A stretch of DNA of 64,000 nucleotides from an uncultured Clostridia bacterium (GCA_947646415.1 CANSGN010000011.1:1-64000), one strand, 5' to 3'. Positions 17,167-26,714 are shown, numbered from the stretch's first letter. Notes: generated from the letters alone by a model not told the origin. Numbers and translations: made by a program.

Positions 17167-20100
17167 ATGTACAAGAAAGTTGATTCTAGTATGGATTTTT
17201 GTTCTCGCGAAAAGGAAATCATAGATTTTTGGAACGAGAATAAGATTTTTGAAAAAAGTGTAAATAAAAACGATGGTAAACCGTATTTTACTTTTTTTGA
17301 CGGCCCACCGACTGCAAACGGTAAACCTCATATCGGACATATTTTAACCCGTGTTATGAAAGATATTATCCCACGTTACAAGACTATGAAAGGTTATAAA
17401 GTTTTGCGTAAAGCAGGTTGGGATACTCACGGATTGCCTGTTGAGCTAGAGGTTGAAAAACTACTTGGAATCGACGGTAAAAAAGAGATTGAAAATTATG
17501 GTATAGAGCCTTTTATCAAAAAATGCAAGGAAAGCGTTTGGAAATACAAGGGCGAATGGGAAAAAATGTCCAGCCGAGTAGGTTATTGGGTGGATATGGA
17601 TGACCCATATATCACATACAACGACAATTATATCGAGTCTATTTGGTGGGCAGTTAAACAAATTGCCGACAAAGGTTTGCTTTACAAAGGACACAAAATC
17701 GTACCATATTGCCCACGTTGCGGAACAGCGCTTTCTTCTCACGAAGTGGCACAGGGCTATAAGGATGTAAAAGAAAAATCCATATTTGTAAAATTTGCAA
17801 TCAAAGGGGAGCAAAACGCATATTTCCTTGCTTGGACGACTACTCCTTGGACGTTGTTTTCAAACGTTGCACTTTGTATGAATCCTAACGAAAACTATGT
17901 GAAAATCAAGGCTAATGACGAAATTATCGTAATGGCGGAAGCTTTGGTATCCACTTTGTTTGAAGAATACGAAGTAATCGATTGCAAAAAAGGTATCGAA
18001 TACGAGGGTACGGAATATGAGCCGCTTTTTGATTTGAATACCACAAAACAAAAGGCATATTATATCACTTGCGATGGTTATGTTACATTGACAGATGGCT
18101 CGGGTATTGTACACATTGCCCCTGCATTCGGCGAGGACGATGCTAATGTTGGCAGAAAATACAATCTTCCGTTTTTGCAAATGGTTGGTACGGACGGTAA
18201 GTTTACCGAAGAGTGCGGTGCAGATTTTGCGGGCGTATTTTGTAAGGAAGGCGACAAAGCAGTTATCGCAAACCTTAAATCAAGAGGTCTTTTGTTTAAG
18301 GAATTAATGTACGAACACAGCTATCCATTCTGTTGGAGATGCGATACACCGCTATTGTACTATGCACGTTCAAGCTGGTTTATCAAAATGACAGCTGTAC
18401 GCGATAAGTTGCTTAAAAACAATGCGAGTGTAAATTGGATGCCTCCTACAATCGGTACGGGAAGAATGGGTAATTTCTTGGAGAATGTAATCGATTGGGG
18501 TATTTCAAGAGAAAGATATTGGGGCACACCACTACCTATTTGGGTATGCGAGGACTGTGGCGAAACTCATGTAATAGGCTCTAAGGCGGAACTTAGGGAA
18601 TTGGGCGGTCTTGACAAAGATATAGAACTTCACAGACCGTACATTGACGAAGTAGTTATTAAATGTCCAAAGTGCGGCAAGCCAATGCACAGAACACCGG
18701 AAGTTATGGACTGTTGGTTTGACTCGGGAAGTATGCCTTTTGCACAATGGCACTATCCGTTTGAAAATAAGGACATTTTTGAAAAGCAGTTCCCTGCGGA
18801 CTTTATCAGCGAGGCAGTTGACCAAACTAGAGGATGGTTTTACACCTTGGAGGCAATATCAACATTATTGTTTGACAAAGCACCATTTAAAAACTGCATA
18901 GTTTTGGGACATGTAAACGATAAAGATGGTATAAAAATGAGTAAGCATAAGGGCAATGTAGTTGACCCTTGGACAGTGCTTGACAAACAAGGCGCGGATG
19001 CGGTAAGGTGGTATTTCTATACAGGCTCAAGCCCATGGTTGCCGTCAAGATTCAGTGCAGAAAATGTAAGCGAGGCACAAAGGAAGTTTATGGGTACTTT
19101 GTGGAATACGTACGCATTCTTTGTACTTTACGCAAATATCGATAAATACGACCCAACAAAGTACAATATCAAAGATTGCAAGTTGTCGCTAATGGACAAA
19201 TGGATATTGTCCAAGCTACAAACTTTGATTGAGGAAGTTGATAGCGATTTGAACGAGTACAAAATCACAGAGTCAGCAAGAGCTATTGGCGAGTTTACGG
19301 ATGAGCTTTCTAATTGGTATGTAAGAAGATGCCGTGACAGATTTTGGGGTAGCAGTATGGATGATGATAAGATTGCTGCATACACAACGCTATACACAAC
19401 ACTTGTAACATTATCAAAAGTTATTGCACCTTACGTTCCGTTTATTGCGGAGACAATGTATCAAAACTTGGTTATTAATTTCTTTAAAAACGAGCCTGAA
19501 AGCGTACATTTGTGCGATTTCCCTGTGGCAGATAAAGCGTTTGAGGATAGTAACCTTGAAAAAGATATGAGCTTTGCTATTGCAAGCGTAGAGCTAGGTC
19601 GTGCTGCAAGAAATGCATCGAATATGAAAAACAGACAGCCTTTGGCAAATATCTATATCAAAGCGGATATAAAACTTAACGATATGGGTATGCTTGATAT
19701 TATCGCAAAGGAGTTGAATATCAAAAAGGCACAAATCGTACAGGACAACAGCAGTTTTGTTGGCTATGAGATTAAGCCACAACTTAAGACAATAGGTCCT
19801 AAGTATGGTAAATTGCTTGGCGGAATACGCGAGTACCTTGCAAATTGCGACGGCAACAAAGTTGTAAGCGATGTGGAAAACGGAGTACATAGCGCAGTTA
19901 TCAACGGCGTAAATGTAGAGTTTGCAAAGGAAGATTTGTTGATTGGTACAACAAGCAAAGCAGGTATGTATAGCGAGAGCGACAAAGGCATAACAGTAAC
20001 AATCGACACCAACTTAACTGATGAATTGATAAGAGAGGGTGTTGCAAGAGAGCTTGTTTCCAAAATTCAAACAATGCGTAAAGAGGCAGGCTTTGAAGTA

Positions 20101-20280
20101 ACAGACCATATCAATATCGGCTATGTTGCAAACGGAATGTCTGCAGAAGTTTTGGCAAGCGACAAGAGCATTTTATCGGACGTATTGGCAGACGGTATAA
20201 ATAACGGCGTAATCGACGGATATTCTAAGCAATGGAATATAAACGGAGATGACGTAACATTATATATCCAAAAGGTGTAA
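17167..20280 (+). CDS. ileS: Isoleucyl-tRNA synthetase
   Basis: 1037 residues. It is a class I synthetase charging tRNA-Ile with isoleucine and ATP. HIGH-type signature PHIGH (54-58), KMSKH (590-594), a CP1 editing domain between them (AWTTTPWTLFSN) and a DALR-like anticodon-binding C-terminus are present. Length, the KMSKHKGN form and the C-terminal extension fit the eukaryote-like type 2 IleRS group better than the roughly 930-residue type 1 enzymes; members of that group are often mupirocin-tolerant, a point known from the family and not shown here. Three bases separate it from the downstream methyltransferase gene. Confidence 0.95.
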   Translation: MYKKVDSSMDFCSREKEIIDFWNENKIFEKSVNKNDGKPYFTFFDGPPTANGKPHIGHILTRVMKDIIPRYKTMKGYKVLRKAGWDTHGLPVELEVEKLLGIDGKKEIENYGIEPFIKKCKESVWKYKGEWEKMSSRVGYWVDMDDPYITYNDNYIESIWWAVKQIADKGLLYKGHKIVPYCPRCGTALSSHEVAQGYKDVKEKSIFVKFAIKGEQNAYFLAWTTTPWTLFSNVALCMNPNENYVKIKANDEIIVMAEALVSTLFEEYEVIDCKKGIEYEGTEYEPLFDLNTTKQKAYYITCDGYVTLTDGSGIVHIAPAFGEDDANVGRKYNLPFLQMVGTDGKFTEECGADFAGVFCKEGDKAVIANLKSRGLLFKELMYEHSYPFCWRCDTPLLYYARSSWFIKMTAVRDKLLKNNASVNWMPPTIGTGRMGNFLENVIDWGISRERYWGTPLPIWVCEDCGETHVIGSKAELRELGGLDKDIELHRPYIDEVVIKCPKCGKPMHRTPEVMDCWFDSGSMPFAQWHYPFENKDIFEKQFPADFISEAVDQTRGWFYTLEAISTLLFDKAPFKNCIVLGHVNDKDGIKMSKHKGNVVDPWTVLDKQGADAVRWYFYTGSSPWLPSRFSAENVSEAQRKFMGTLWNTYAFFVLYANIDKYDPTKYNIKDCKLSLMDKWILSKLQTLIEEVDSDLNEYKITESARAIGEFTDELSNWYVRRCRDRFWGSSMDDDKIAAYTTLYTTLVTLSKVIAPYVPFIAETMYQNLVINFFKNEPESVHLCDFPVADKAFEDSNLEKDMSFAIASVELGRAARNASNMKNRQPLANIYIKADIKLNDMGMLDIIAKELNIKKAQIVQDNSSFVGYEIKPQLKTIGPKYGKLLGGIREYLANCDGNKVVSDVENGVHSAVINGVNVEFAKEDLLIGTTSKAGMYSESDKGITVTIDTNLTDELIREGVARELVSKIQTMRKEAGFEVTDHINIGYVANGMSAEVLASDKSILSDVLADGINNGVIDGYSKQWNINGDDVTLYIQKV

Positions 20281-20283
20281 TAT

Positions 20284-21150
20284 ATGGCAAAAGTAGCAAA
20301 CGGATGGAAAGACTATGAAATAATAGCCACCGGCAACGGCGAAAAATTGGAGAGATGGGGCAAACTTATAATGCTGCGCCCCGACCCCCAAGTTATTTGG
20401 CCGTCAAAATTCAAGCTTTCGTCCTACAAAGGCATAAACGCCATATACAAACGCTCCTCGACGGGCGGTGGAGAATGGGCTTTTACCCAAGACATTCCGC
20501 AAAATTTTGTTATAGAGCGAAAAGGTCTTAAATTTAATTGCAAGTTGATGGGCTTTAAACACACAGGGTTGTTCCCCGAGCAAGCGGTAAATTGGGACAA
20601 AATGTCCGAGCTTATCACAAACAGCAGACGAAAAATAAAAGTGCTTAACCTGTTTGCATATACAGGCGGTGCGACAGTGGCTTGCGGCAAAGCAGGCGCG
20701 CACGTAACGCATGTGGATAGTGCAAAAGCTATGGTGGATAGGGCAAAGCAAAACTGCATTTCAAGCGAAGTTGCTACGGAAAACACGCGTTTTATTGTAG
20801 ATGACTGCAAAAAGTTTATAGAAAAGGAAATAAGGCGTGGCAACAAATACGATGCAATTATCATGGACCCGCCAAGCTATGGCAGAGGCCCTAACGGCGA
20901 AACTTGGAAGATAGAAGAAAATCTTTTTGATTTGGTCAAATTATGCCGTGAGGTGCTTGTGGATAATCCGTTGTTTTTTTTGATAAACTCGTACACAACG
21001 GGCTTGCAACCTATAGTGATAAAAAATATACTAACAATCGCACTAAAGGACTTTAAGGCGGAAATAGATGCCTACGAAGTGGCACTGCCAACCAATGAGG
21101 GTATCGATTTGCCTTGCGGTTGCAGCGGACTTGCAACTTTTAAAAGATAA
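20284..21150 (+). CDS. SAM-dependent methyltransferase, RlmI/RlmK-like
   Basis: 288 residues. A Rossmann methyltransferase with motif I LNLFAYTGGATVA, an acidic loop VDSAKAMVDRAK and motif IV MDPPSYGRGPNGETWK, the set seen in the YccW/RlmI-type 23S rRNA m5C methyltransferase group. The N-terminal PUA domain of RlmI is missing; instead there is a region of about 110 residues with a GEWAFTQ segment. The target is likely rRNA but unproven. It follows ileS by three bases and uses a ribosome site inside the ileS end, so it is cotranscribed. Confidence 0.75.
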   Translation: MAKVANGWKDYEIIATGNGEKLERWGKLIMLRPDPQVIWPSKFKLSSYKGINAIYKRSSTGGGEWAFTQDIPQNFVIERKGLKFNCKLMGFKHTGLFPEQAVNWDKMSELITNSRRKIKVLNLFAYTGGATVACGKAGAHVTHVDSAKAMVDRAKQNCISSEVATENTRFIVDDCKKFIEKEIRRGNKYDAIIMDPPSYGRGPNGETWKIEENLFDLVKLCREVLVDNPLFFLINSYTTGLQPIVIKNILTIALKDFKAEIDAYEVALPTNEGIDLPCGCSGLATFKR

Positions 21151-21245
21151 AACCAAAGACGGCAAATTTGAACAAACACGTCTTTTTAACAGTTGGGTTA
21201 TGGCTTATGCTGGCTAACCCTACACGCAAAATACAGGAGGTAAAA

Positions 21246-21986
21246 ATGCAACCTATCACATATAAGGATTTGGATATTGCTTACGAAGACAATCATATAA
21301 TCGTGGTAATCAAACCGTTTAATATCCCGTCACAAGCAGATATAACAGGGGATATGGATATGCTTACTTTGATAAAACAGTATCTAAAGGAAAAATACAA
21401 CAAACCGGGGGATGTTTTTTTAGGCTTGGTGCATAGGCTTGACAGACCTACGGGCGGTGTTATGGTATTTGCAAAAACTTCCAAAGCCGCAAGCAGACTT
21501 TCCGAAAGCATAAGGAATGGCGAGTTTGACAAAAAATACTTAGCAGTGGTTTGCGGTAGCCCTACATACAAAAGCGGAAAGCTTGAACACTACCTTAAAA
21601 AGGATAGCAGGGATAATACCGTTGTTATCGCTCCGTTTTCGGAGGAGGGCGCAAAAAGGGCAGAGCTTGACTACAAGGTGCTAGACGAGGTGCAAGGATT
21701 TAGCCTTGTTTCAATCAATCTTATAACAGGCAGGTCGCACCAAGCCCGCGTGCAAATGGCAAGTTTGGGCACTCCTATTTTTGGAGATATGAAGTATGGT
21801 GCGGATGCAAGGACAAAAGGTTACAATTTGGCATTGTGGGCAACCGAAATTAAGTTTTTCCACCCTACAACAAAGGAAAAAATGGTTTTCCGTGCATATC
21901 CGCCTGAAGATGCGAGTCCTTGGAAAGCTTTTGATATCTCCAAGTTTTTAAATATAAACAAAAAGCAACTTGCAGATTCGCAATAA
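21246..21986 (+). CDS. RluA-family RNA pseudouridine synthase
   Basis: 246 residues. It has the family motif HRLDRPTGG (63-71) with catalytic Asp66, then LITGRSHQARVQMA and GDMKYGAD. It converts uridine to pseudouridine in rRNA or tRNA. The frame is open 26 codons upstream, but AGGAGG sits 7 bases before the ATG at 21246 and the resulting protein starts at the family position. No S4 domain is present, as in the short RluA subgroup. It probably belongs to the ileS-methyltransferase transcript. Confidence 0.88.
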   Translation: MQPITYKDLDIAYEDNHIIVVIKPFNIPSQADITGDMDMLTLIKQYLKEKYNKPGDVFLGLVHRLDRPTGGVMVFAKTSKAASRLSESIRNGEFDKKYLAVVCGSPTYKSGKLEHYLKKDSRDNTVVIAPFSEEGAKRAELDYKVLDEVQGFSLVSINLITGRSHQARVQMASLGTPIFGDMKYGADARTKGYNLALWATEIKFFHPTTKEKMVFRAYPPEDASPWKAFDISKFLNINKKQLADSQ

Positions 21987-22026
21987 TTGTAAAAACACAT
22001 TAAATTTAACAATATTGTTGTTGTAA

Positions 22027-22122
22027 ATCAAAAAAACGATAAATAATGAAACACAAAAGGATATTACACAGCCTCAAGCAGTGGAAGAGAATGCCGAAAA
22101 CGCAGACAATTTAACATTATAA
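22027..22122 (+). pseudogene. Possible C-terminal gene remnant
   Basis: An open frame of 31 codons without a start ends at TAA 22120-22122. Its tail reads as an acidic, Ala/Asn-rich protein end (PQAVEENAENADNLTL). It sits directly before the ribosome site of the next small gene. It could be the tail of a deleted gene or chance. Confidence 0.25.
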
Positions 22123-22134
22123 AGGAGATGAATT

Positions 22135-22425
22135 ATGGATAAAAAAAGTAAAGTTTTTGATAGTGTTGTTGAAGATGGACATACAATTATTTGCAAAGTG
22201 CATAAATGGAATTTGGCTGATATGGCAAGTGAAGAAAGCAAATTTAGTGTTACAAAACGCGTTATAACAAAATTGTATAGCAAGTATAAAGACAATGCGA
22301 ATATCGCTAAATTGATTGATTATATACAGCAATTAGAAAATGATAGCATAGACAATGTTGAAAGTTTAATTGGACTATATGCACTTGATGAAGCAATGAG
22401 CTTATTAGAGGATATTCTTATATGA
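22135..22425 (+). CDS. Small protein of unknown function
   Basis: 96 residues, not recognised. It has a short N-terminal beta-rich stretch (VVEDGHTIICKVHKWN) and a helical rest with an acidic, Leu-rich C-terminus (IGLYALDEAMSLLEDILI). AAAGGAG lies 8 bases before ATG, a good translation signal. Its TGA overlaps the ATG of the next small ORF by four bases. The length, the AT-rich setting and the neighbouring degenerate repeats suggest an accessory element rather than housekeeping. Confidence 0.6.
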   Translation: MDKKSKVFDSVVEDGHTIICKVHKWNLADMASEESKFSVTKRVITKLYSKYKDNANIAKLIDYIQQLENDSIDNVESLIGLYALDEAMSLLEDILI

Positions 22426-22580
22426 GTAACACATTTACTAATGAAGAGTTTGAAAGAGCATTTAATAAGATTTATAATGATTTAATAAGTGATAAAACAA
22501 AGCAAGATAAGCCTAAAAATGATATAAATAATATAATAATATGTTGCACGCAAAAGTCGACAAATAGCTACAAATTTTAG
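22422..22580 (+). CDS. Very small unknown protein coupled to the preceding gene
   Basis: 52 residues beginning MSNTFTNEEFERAFNKIYND, amphipathic and charged. It starts at an ATG overlapping the previous stop (ATGA). Its last codons run into the first unit of the degenerate repeat tract, so the original C-terminus may have been replaced. No homologue is recognised. Confidence 0.45.
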   Translation: MSNTFTNEEFERAFNKIYNDLISDKTKQDKPKNDINNIIICCTQKSTNSYKF

Positions 22581-22800
22581 CGTGAAAATTATAAAAATCG
22601 ACAAATAATCGCAAAAATATTATGACAATTTGGCAAAATGCTATTAAAAATCGACATTTAGTTACAAAATAGGTGGGATAACCCTAAATTGCGACAAAAA
22701 ATAGCAAAGTATGTCATAAAAACACTAAAATGCGACAAAATGCTATTGCAAATCGACAATTAATAACATAAAAATCGCAATATGCACAAAATTACGACAA
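22555..22800. repeat. Degenerate iteron-like repeat tract
   Basis: CGACA, nearly always followed by A and usually preceded by AAATC or AATGC, recurs at 22558, 22599, 22652, 22692, 22733, 22754 and 22795, most intervals being 40-41 bp. Two 27-bp stretches (22634-22660 and 22736-22762) agree at 24 positions. The rest of 22581-22901 has no ORF of note except the ribosome site of the acyl-CoA ligase. The roughly 41-bp period equals about four helical turns, as in protein-bound iterons, but the tract may simply be a decayed tandem repeat. Confidence 0.5.
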
Positions 22801-22901
22801 AAAGTGTCGGTAATGGTGGAAGATTGTCGAAAAAAGGTGTGTTGCTATAAACTTAGACAAAAATTTTTTTAACATAACTATCTAAAAGGAGGTAAAAGAA
22901 G

Positions 22902-24563
22902 ATGGAAATGATTGAAAAAACATTAGGCGGTATGCTTGATGATTTGGCGGCAAACTATTCTAACTCGGTAGCGATAAAATACACTACCAGAGAGTACCAA
23001 AAAACTTGGTCAGAATTGAACGAAAGATGTAATGCGGTGGCAAAGGGTCTTCTTAGCCTCGGAATACAAAAGGATGACAAAGTTGCAATTTGGGCTACAA
23101 ATGTACCCGAGTGGTATGAAATTTTGTTTGCATCCGCAAAGATAGGCGCAATTTTGGTAACCGTAAACACCAACTACAAAGAGTTTGAGCTTGAGTATTT
23201 GTTAAAGCAGTCGGATACAAAAATGTTGGTAATGATAGAGGGTGTTAAAAACAACAGCTATGTAGATACAATCGACAAATTATTGCCTGAGTTTAGGAAC
23301 AGCAAAAACGGCGACGTAGACAACAGCAAGTTTCCGTTTTTGAAAAAGATAGTAATTTGCGGGGACAACACGCCACGCGGATTTATGAATTTTGAAGATA
23401 TTGTAACCGCAGGCAAAAATGTTACCAACGAAGAGCTAAATGCACGTATGAACAGCTTGAATTGTCACGACGTAATTAATATGCAGTATACAAGCGGTAC
23501 AACAGGCTTTCCAAAAGGGGTAATGCTTACTCACTACAATATTATCAACAACGGCAAATCTATTGGCGACGGTATGAAATTTACCCACAAAGATAAATTG
23601 CTTATTACAGTGCCAATGTTCCATTGCTTTGGATTGGTGCTTGGCTTAATGTCCTGCATAACTCACGCAACAACAATGGTGCCTGTGGAGTCATTCAGCC
23701 CAACAAAGGTTATGAATGCCATTACGGTGGAAAAATGCACCGCAGTACACGGCGTGCCTACAATGTTTATTGCAATGCTTGAACACCCTGACTTTGAAAA
23801 ATACAACTTTAGCAGTTTAAGAACAGGTATAATGGCAGGCAGCCCTTGTCCTATCAAAGTTATGCGCCAAGTTGTTGACAAAATGAATATGACGGAAATT
23901 ACAATAGTATTTGGACAAACAGAGGCATCGCCCGGTTGCACACAAACAACCACAGAGGATAGTTTGGAGCTAAGGGTAAACACTGTTGGCAGAGTATTTG
24001 ACGGCGTAGAGGCAAAAATCGTTGACCCTGCAACAGGGGAAGAAGTCCCTACAGGCGTAGCAGGCGAGTTTTGTGCAAGGGGCTACAACATTATGAAAGG
24101 CTACTACAAAATGCCCGAGGCAACTGCAGAGGCTATTGACAAAGACGGATGGTTGCACACAGGCGACCTTTGCACGGTTGATAAGGATGGCTACTACAAG
24201 GTTGTCGGAAGAATTAAAGATATGATAATCCGCGGTGGCGAAAACATTTATCCAAAGGAAATCGAGGAGTTTTATTACACCCAACCAATAGTAAAAGACG
24301 TGCAAGTAATTGGCGTACCGTCCGAGCAATACGGCGAGGAAGTTATGGCAGTTATCATACTAAAAGAGGGGGAAACAAGCACCCCTGAGGAGTTAAGGGA
24401 ACTTGCAAAATCACACCTTGCAAAACACAAAGTGCCAAGGTATATAAGGATAGTGGACAGTTTTCCTGTAACGGCAAGCGGAAAAATTCAAAAGTTCAAA
24501 ATGCGTGAAGAGGCAATCGAGTTATTAAAACTTCAAAGCGCGGCAGAGATTGAAACAGCATAA
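22902..24563 (+). CDS. Acyl-CoA ligase (AMP-binding enzyme)
   Basis: 553 residues. An ANL-superfamily adenylating enzyme with P-loop YTSGTTGFPKG (196-206), GQTEASP, a hinge GRIKDMIIRGGENIYPKEIE and the catalytic Lys motif SGKIQKFKM near the C-terminus. It activates a carboxylic acid with ATP and transfers it to CoA; closest in pattern to medium/long-chain fatty acyl-CoA synthetases. AAGGAGG lies 9 bases before ATG. It is probably cotranscribed with the sugar-isomerase-like gene 10 bp downstream. Substrate length is not deducible. Confidence 0.85.
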   Translation: MEMIEKTLGGMLDDLAANYSNSVAIKYTTREYQKTWSELNERCNAVAKGLLSLGIQKDDKVAIWATNVPEWYEILFASAKIGAILVTVNTNYKEFELEYLLKQSDTKMLVMIEGVKNNSYVDTIDKLLPEFRNSKNGDVDNSKFPFLKKIVICGDNTPRGFMNFEDIVTAGKNVTNEELNARMNSLNCHDVINMQYTSGTTGFPKGVMLTHYNIINNGKSIGDGMKFTHKDKLLITVPMFHCFGLVLGLMSCITHATTMVPVESFSPTKVMNAITVEKCTAVHGVPTMFIAMLEHPDFEKYNFSSLRTGIMAGSPCPIKVMRQVVDKMNMTEITIVFGQTEASPGCTQTTTEDSLELRVNTVGRVFDGVEAKIVDPATGEEVPTGVAGEFCARGYNIMKGYYKMPEATAEAIDKDGWLHTGDLCTVDKDGYYKVVGRIKDMIIRGGENIYPKEIEEFYYTQPIVKDVQVIGVPSEQYGEEVMAVIILKEGETSTPEELRELAKSHLAKHKVPRYIRIVDSFPVTASGKIQKFKMREEAIELLKLQSAAEIETA

Positions 24564-24573
24564 GGAGGGAAAT

Positions 24574-25374
24574 ATGAAAATAGGTTTTTCAACATTGGGC
24601 TGTCCCGATTGGACGCTCAGCGAAATTTTGGCAACAGCAAAAGATTTGGGCTATAACGGCGTGGAAATCAGAGGTATAGCAAGCGAAATGTACGCCCCTA
24701 CTATGAAATGTTTTTCGGACGAACAACTTGACAAAACAATCCAAAAACTTGGCGGATTGGAAATACCGATTTTGACATCTAACGCAACCATTGCGACCAA
24801 AACAAATATCGATACAAGCGTTAAGGAGGCAATGGAGTATATCGAGCTTGCGGGCAAAATAGGCGCAAAATACGTGCGTATAATGTGCACCAACAGGGCA
24901 ATGTTGGATGACGGCGATTTTGAGCTTGCAACAGGCTACTACAAAGCACTTGCTCAACACGGCAAAAAGTACAACGTAACCCCGCTTATGGAAACAAACG
25001 GAATGTTTTGCGACTCAAGCTTGTTAAAAAAGTTTATGGATAATATTGGGGAGAGCAACATTGGCGTTTTGTGGGATATCCACCACCCATACAGGTACAA
25101 TAGGGAAACAATAGACGAGACAATCAAAAATATAGGAAAGTATATCAAATACACCCATATTAAGGACTCTGTGAGGGAAAACGGAACAACCGTGTACAAA
25201 ATGCTTGGCAACGGCGACCTACCGCTAAAAGAGGCAATAAATGGCTTAAAATCTATCGGCTACGATGGATACGTTACTTTGGAATGGATAAAAAGGTGGC
25301 AACCTGATTTGGCAGCCCCCGGTATTGTATTTGCAAGGTACATTGATAGTATAAAAAGTTTGTTAAAGGAGTAA
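24574..25374 (+). CDS. Sugar phosphate isomerase/epimerase-like TIM-barrel protein
   Basis: 266 residues of the xylose-isomerase-like/AP-endonuclease-2 superfamily: MKIGFSTLGCPDW start, GVEIRG, PLMETNG, VLWDIHHPYR, YTHIKDS and VTLEW strand ends supplying the metal-binding Glu, Asp/His, His and Glu residues of the barrel. Members isomerise sugars or inositol derivatives; the exact reaction is unknown. The ATG at 24574 is chosen over one eight codons upstream because AAGGAGGG lies 7 bases before it. It is sandwiched between the acyl-CoA ligase and asnA with gaps of 10 and 2 bp. Confidence 0.75.
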   Translation: MKIGFSTLGCPDWTLSEILATAKDLGYNGVEIRGIASEMYAPTMKCFSDEQLDKTIQKLGGLEIPILTSNATIATKTNIDTSVKEAMEYIELAGKIGAKYVRIMCTNRAMLDDGDFELATGYYKALAQHGKKYNVTPLMETNGMFCDSSLLKKFMDNIGESNIGVLWDIHHPYRYNRETIDETIKNIGKYIKYTHIKDSVRENGTTVYKMLGNGDLPLKEAINGLKSIGYDGYVTLEWIKRWQPDLAAPGIVFARYIDSIKSLLKE

Positions 25375-25376
25375 AT

Positions 25377-26378
25377 ATGCAAAAAATTCCACAAGATTAC
25401 ACTTCTAAGTTAAGTGTAAAAGAAACAGAAAAAGCAATCGAATTACTACGTGATTATTTTCAGGATAAATTTTCACAAAAAATGAATTTACACAGGGTAA
25501 GCGCCCCATTGTTTGTAAGGACGGATAGCGGTTTGAACGACGGCTTAAGCGGCACTGAAAAGGCAGTTTCTTTTGACATTACGGCAATCCCTAACAGCAA
25601 CTGTGAAATTGTACATTCACTTGCAAAGTGGAAGAGGATGGCACTTGGCAAATACGGCTACAGTGTGGGCGAGGGTATTTACACAAATATGAACGCCATA
25701 AGGCGTCAGGAGGCAGTGATTGACAACTTGCACAGTGTTTACGTTGACCAATGGGATTGGGAAAAAATAATAACCGAAAAGGATAGGAACTTTGACTTTT
25801 TAAAATCGGTGGTACGCGACATTTACTCGGTAATTTACGACACCGCTTGCTATGTGGAAAAAGTTTTTCCTAAAATAACCAACAGGTTGGTAGACGATAT
25901 TTACTTTATCACATCCGAAGATTTGTTAAAGGCTTACCCAAATATGACCACAAAAGAGCGTGAAAATGCAATAACCAAAAAGTACGGTGCAGTGTTTATC
26001 ATGCAAATAGGCGAAAGCCTTTCCAACGGCGAAGTTCACGATTTGCGCGCCCCTGACTATGACGATTGGGCTTTGAACGGCGATATAATGGTTTGGTACC
26101 CCGAGCTTGACAAGGCTATTGAACTATCCTCCATGGGTATACGTGTGGATAGCAAGTCGCTAAAATATCAACTTGCGGCAAAAGGACTTGAGCCAAGCAC
26201 AAACTATCATAAAAACGTTATTGAAAATACATATCCGTTGACAATAGGCGGCGGCATAGGTCAATCGAGGTTGTGCCAACTATTGTTGCACAAAGCACAT
26301 ATCGGGGAAGTTCAAAGCTCCATTTGGGATAACGAGACTATTGAGGAGTGCGAAAGCAAGGGTGTAGTGTTGCTTTAA
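25377..26378 (+). CDS. asnA: Aspartate-ammonia ligase (asparagine synthetase A)
   Basis: 333 residues, the AsnA length. It makes asparagine from aspartate, ammonia and ATP with a class II tRNA-synthetase-like fold. Family stretches include RVSAPLFVRTDSGLNDGLSG, FEI-type SNCEIVHSLAKWKR, YTNMNAIRR, DQWDWE, FIMQIGESLSNGEVHD and GGGIGQSRL. AAAGGAG precedes ATG by a few bases. It is last in the operon, followed by a strong terminator. Confidence 0.93.
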   Translation: MQKIPQDYTSKLSVKETEKAIELLRDYFQDKFSQKMNLHRVSAPLFVRTDSGLNDGLSGTEKAVSFDITAIPNSNCEIVHSLAKWKRMALGKYGYSVGEGIYTNMNAIRRQEAVIDNLHSVYVDQWDWEKIITEKDRNFDFLKSVVRDIYSVIYDTACYVEKVFPKITNRLVDDIYFITSEDLLKAYPNMTTKERENAITKKYGAVFIMQIGESLSNGEVHDLRAPDYDDWALNGDIMVWYPELDKAIELSSMGIRVDSKSLKYQLAAKGLEPSTNYHKNVIENTYPLTIGGGIGQSRLCQLLLHKAHIGEVQSSIWDNETIEECESKGVVLL

Positions 26379-26402
26379 AATTAAAATAAGGTATACAAAT
26401 AA

Positions 26403-26434
26403 AAAAATCTTGTAGTTATTGCTACAAGATTTTT
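26403..26434 (+). terminator. Bidirectional terminator after asnA
   Basis: A 13-bp stem (26403-26415 with 26422-26434) with A- and T-runs on both flanks. It serves asnA and the convergent XRE gene. Confidence 0.85.
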
Positions 26435-26442
26435 GTTTTACA

Positions 26443-26652
26443 TTATTTTTTTAGGTCAAGCCCAACAAGCTCGTTAAGGGGAATACCGTAATAATCCGCA
26501 AGCTTAACACAAAAATCAATGTTGGGTAAACTTTTATTATTTTCCCACATAGATAAACTTGTGATAGAAATACCCGTGGCATTTGCTATGTCTTGTAGTG
26601 TTTTGTTTCGCACAATTCTATTATGCTTTAATGCGTCCCCGATAGTAATCAT
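26443..26652 (-). CDS. Small XRE-family HTH regulator
   Basis: 69 residues, a single helix-turn-helix of the lambda-Cro/XRE type: GDALKHNRIVRNKTLQDIANATGISITSLSMWENNKSLPN with a C-terminal PLNELVGLD helix. The ATG at 26652 aligns with the starts of its two paralogues at 27.3 and 28.0 kb; an in-frame TTG lies 11 codons upstream. It is more diverged than the other two. Such proteins usually repress their own and adjacent divergent promoters. Confidence 0.8.
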   Translation of the reverse strand: MITIGDALKHNRIVRNKTLQDIANATGISITSLSMWENNKSLPNIDFCVKLADYYGIPLNELVGLDLKK

Positions 26653-26714
26653 AAAATTTGTAAGTACTCCGTTTATTTTTGTCAAATAATTTTATCCAAA
26701 AAAATCTTACATTT

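Noticed and set aside
22555..22800. The repeat tract as a CRISPR array
   Set aside because: Units are degenerate, too short in their conserved part, not palindromic, and there are no cas genes in the window.
26653..26685. An upstream TTG start for the first XRE gene
   Set aside because: Its paralogues start at the position of the ATG at 26652, and the extra residues have no counterpart.
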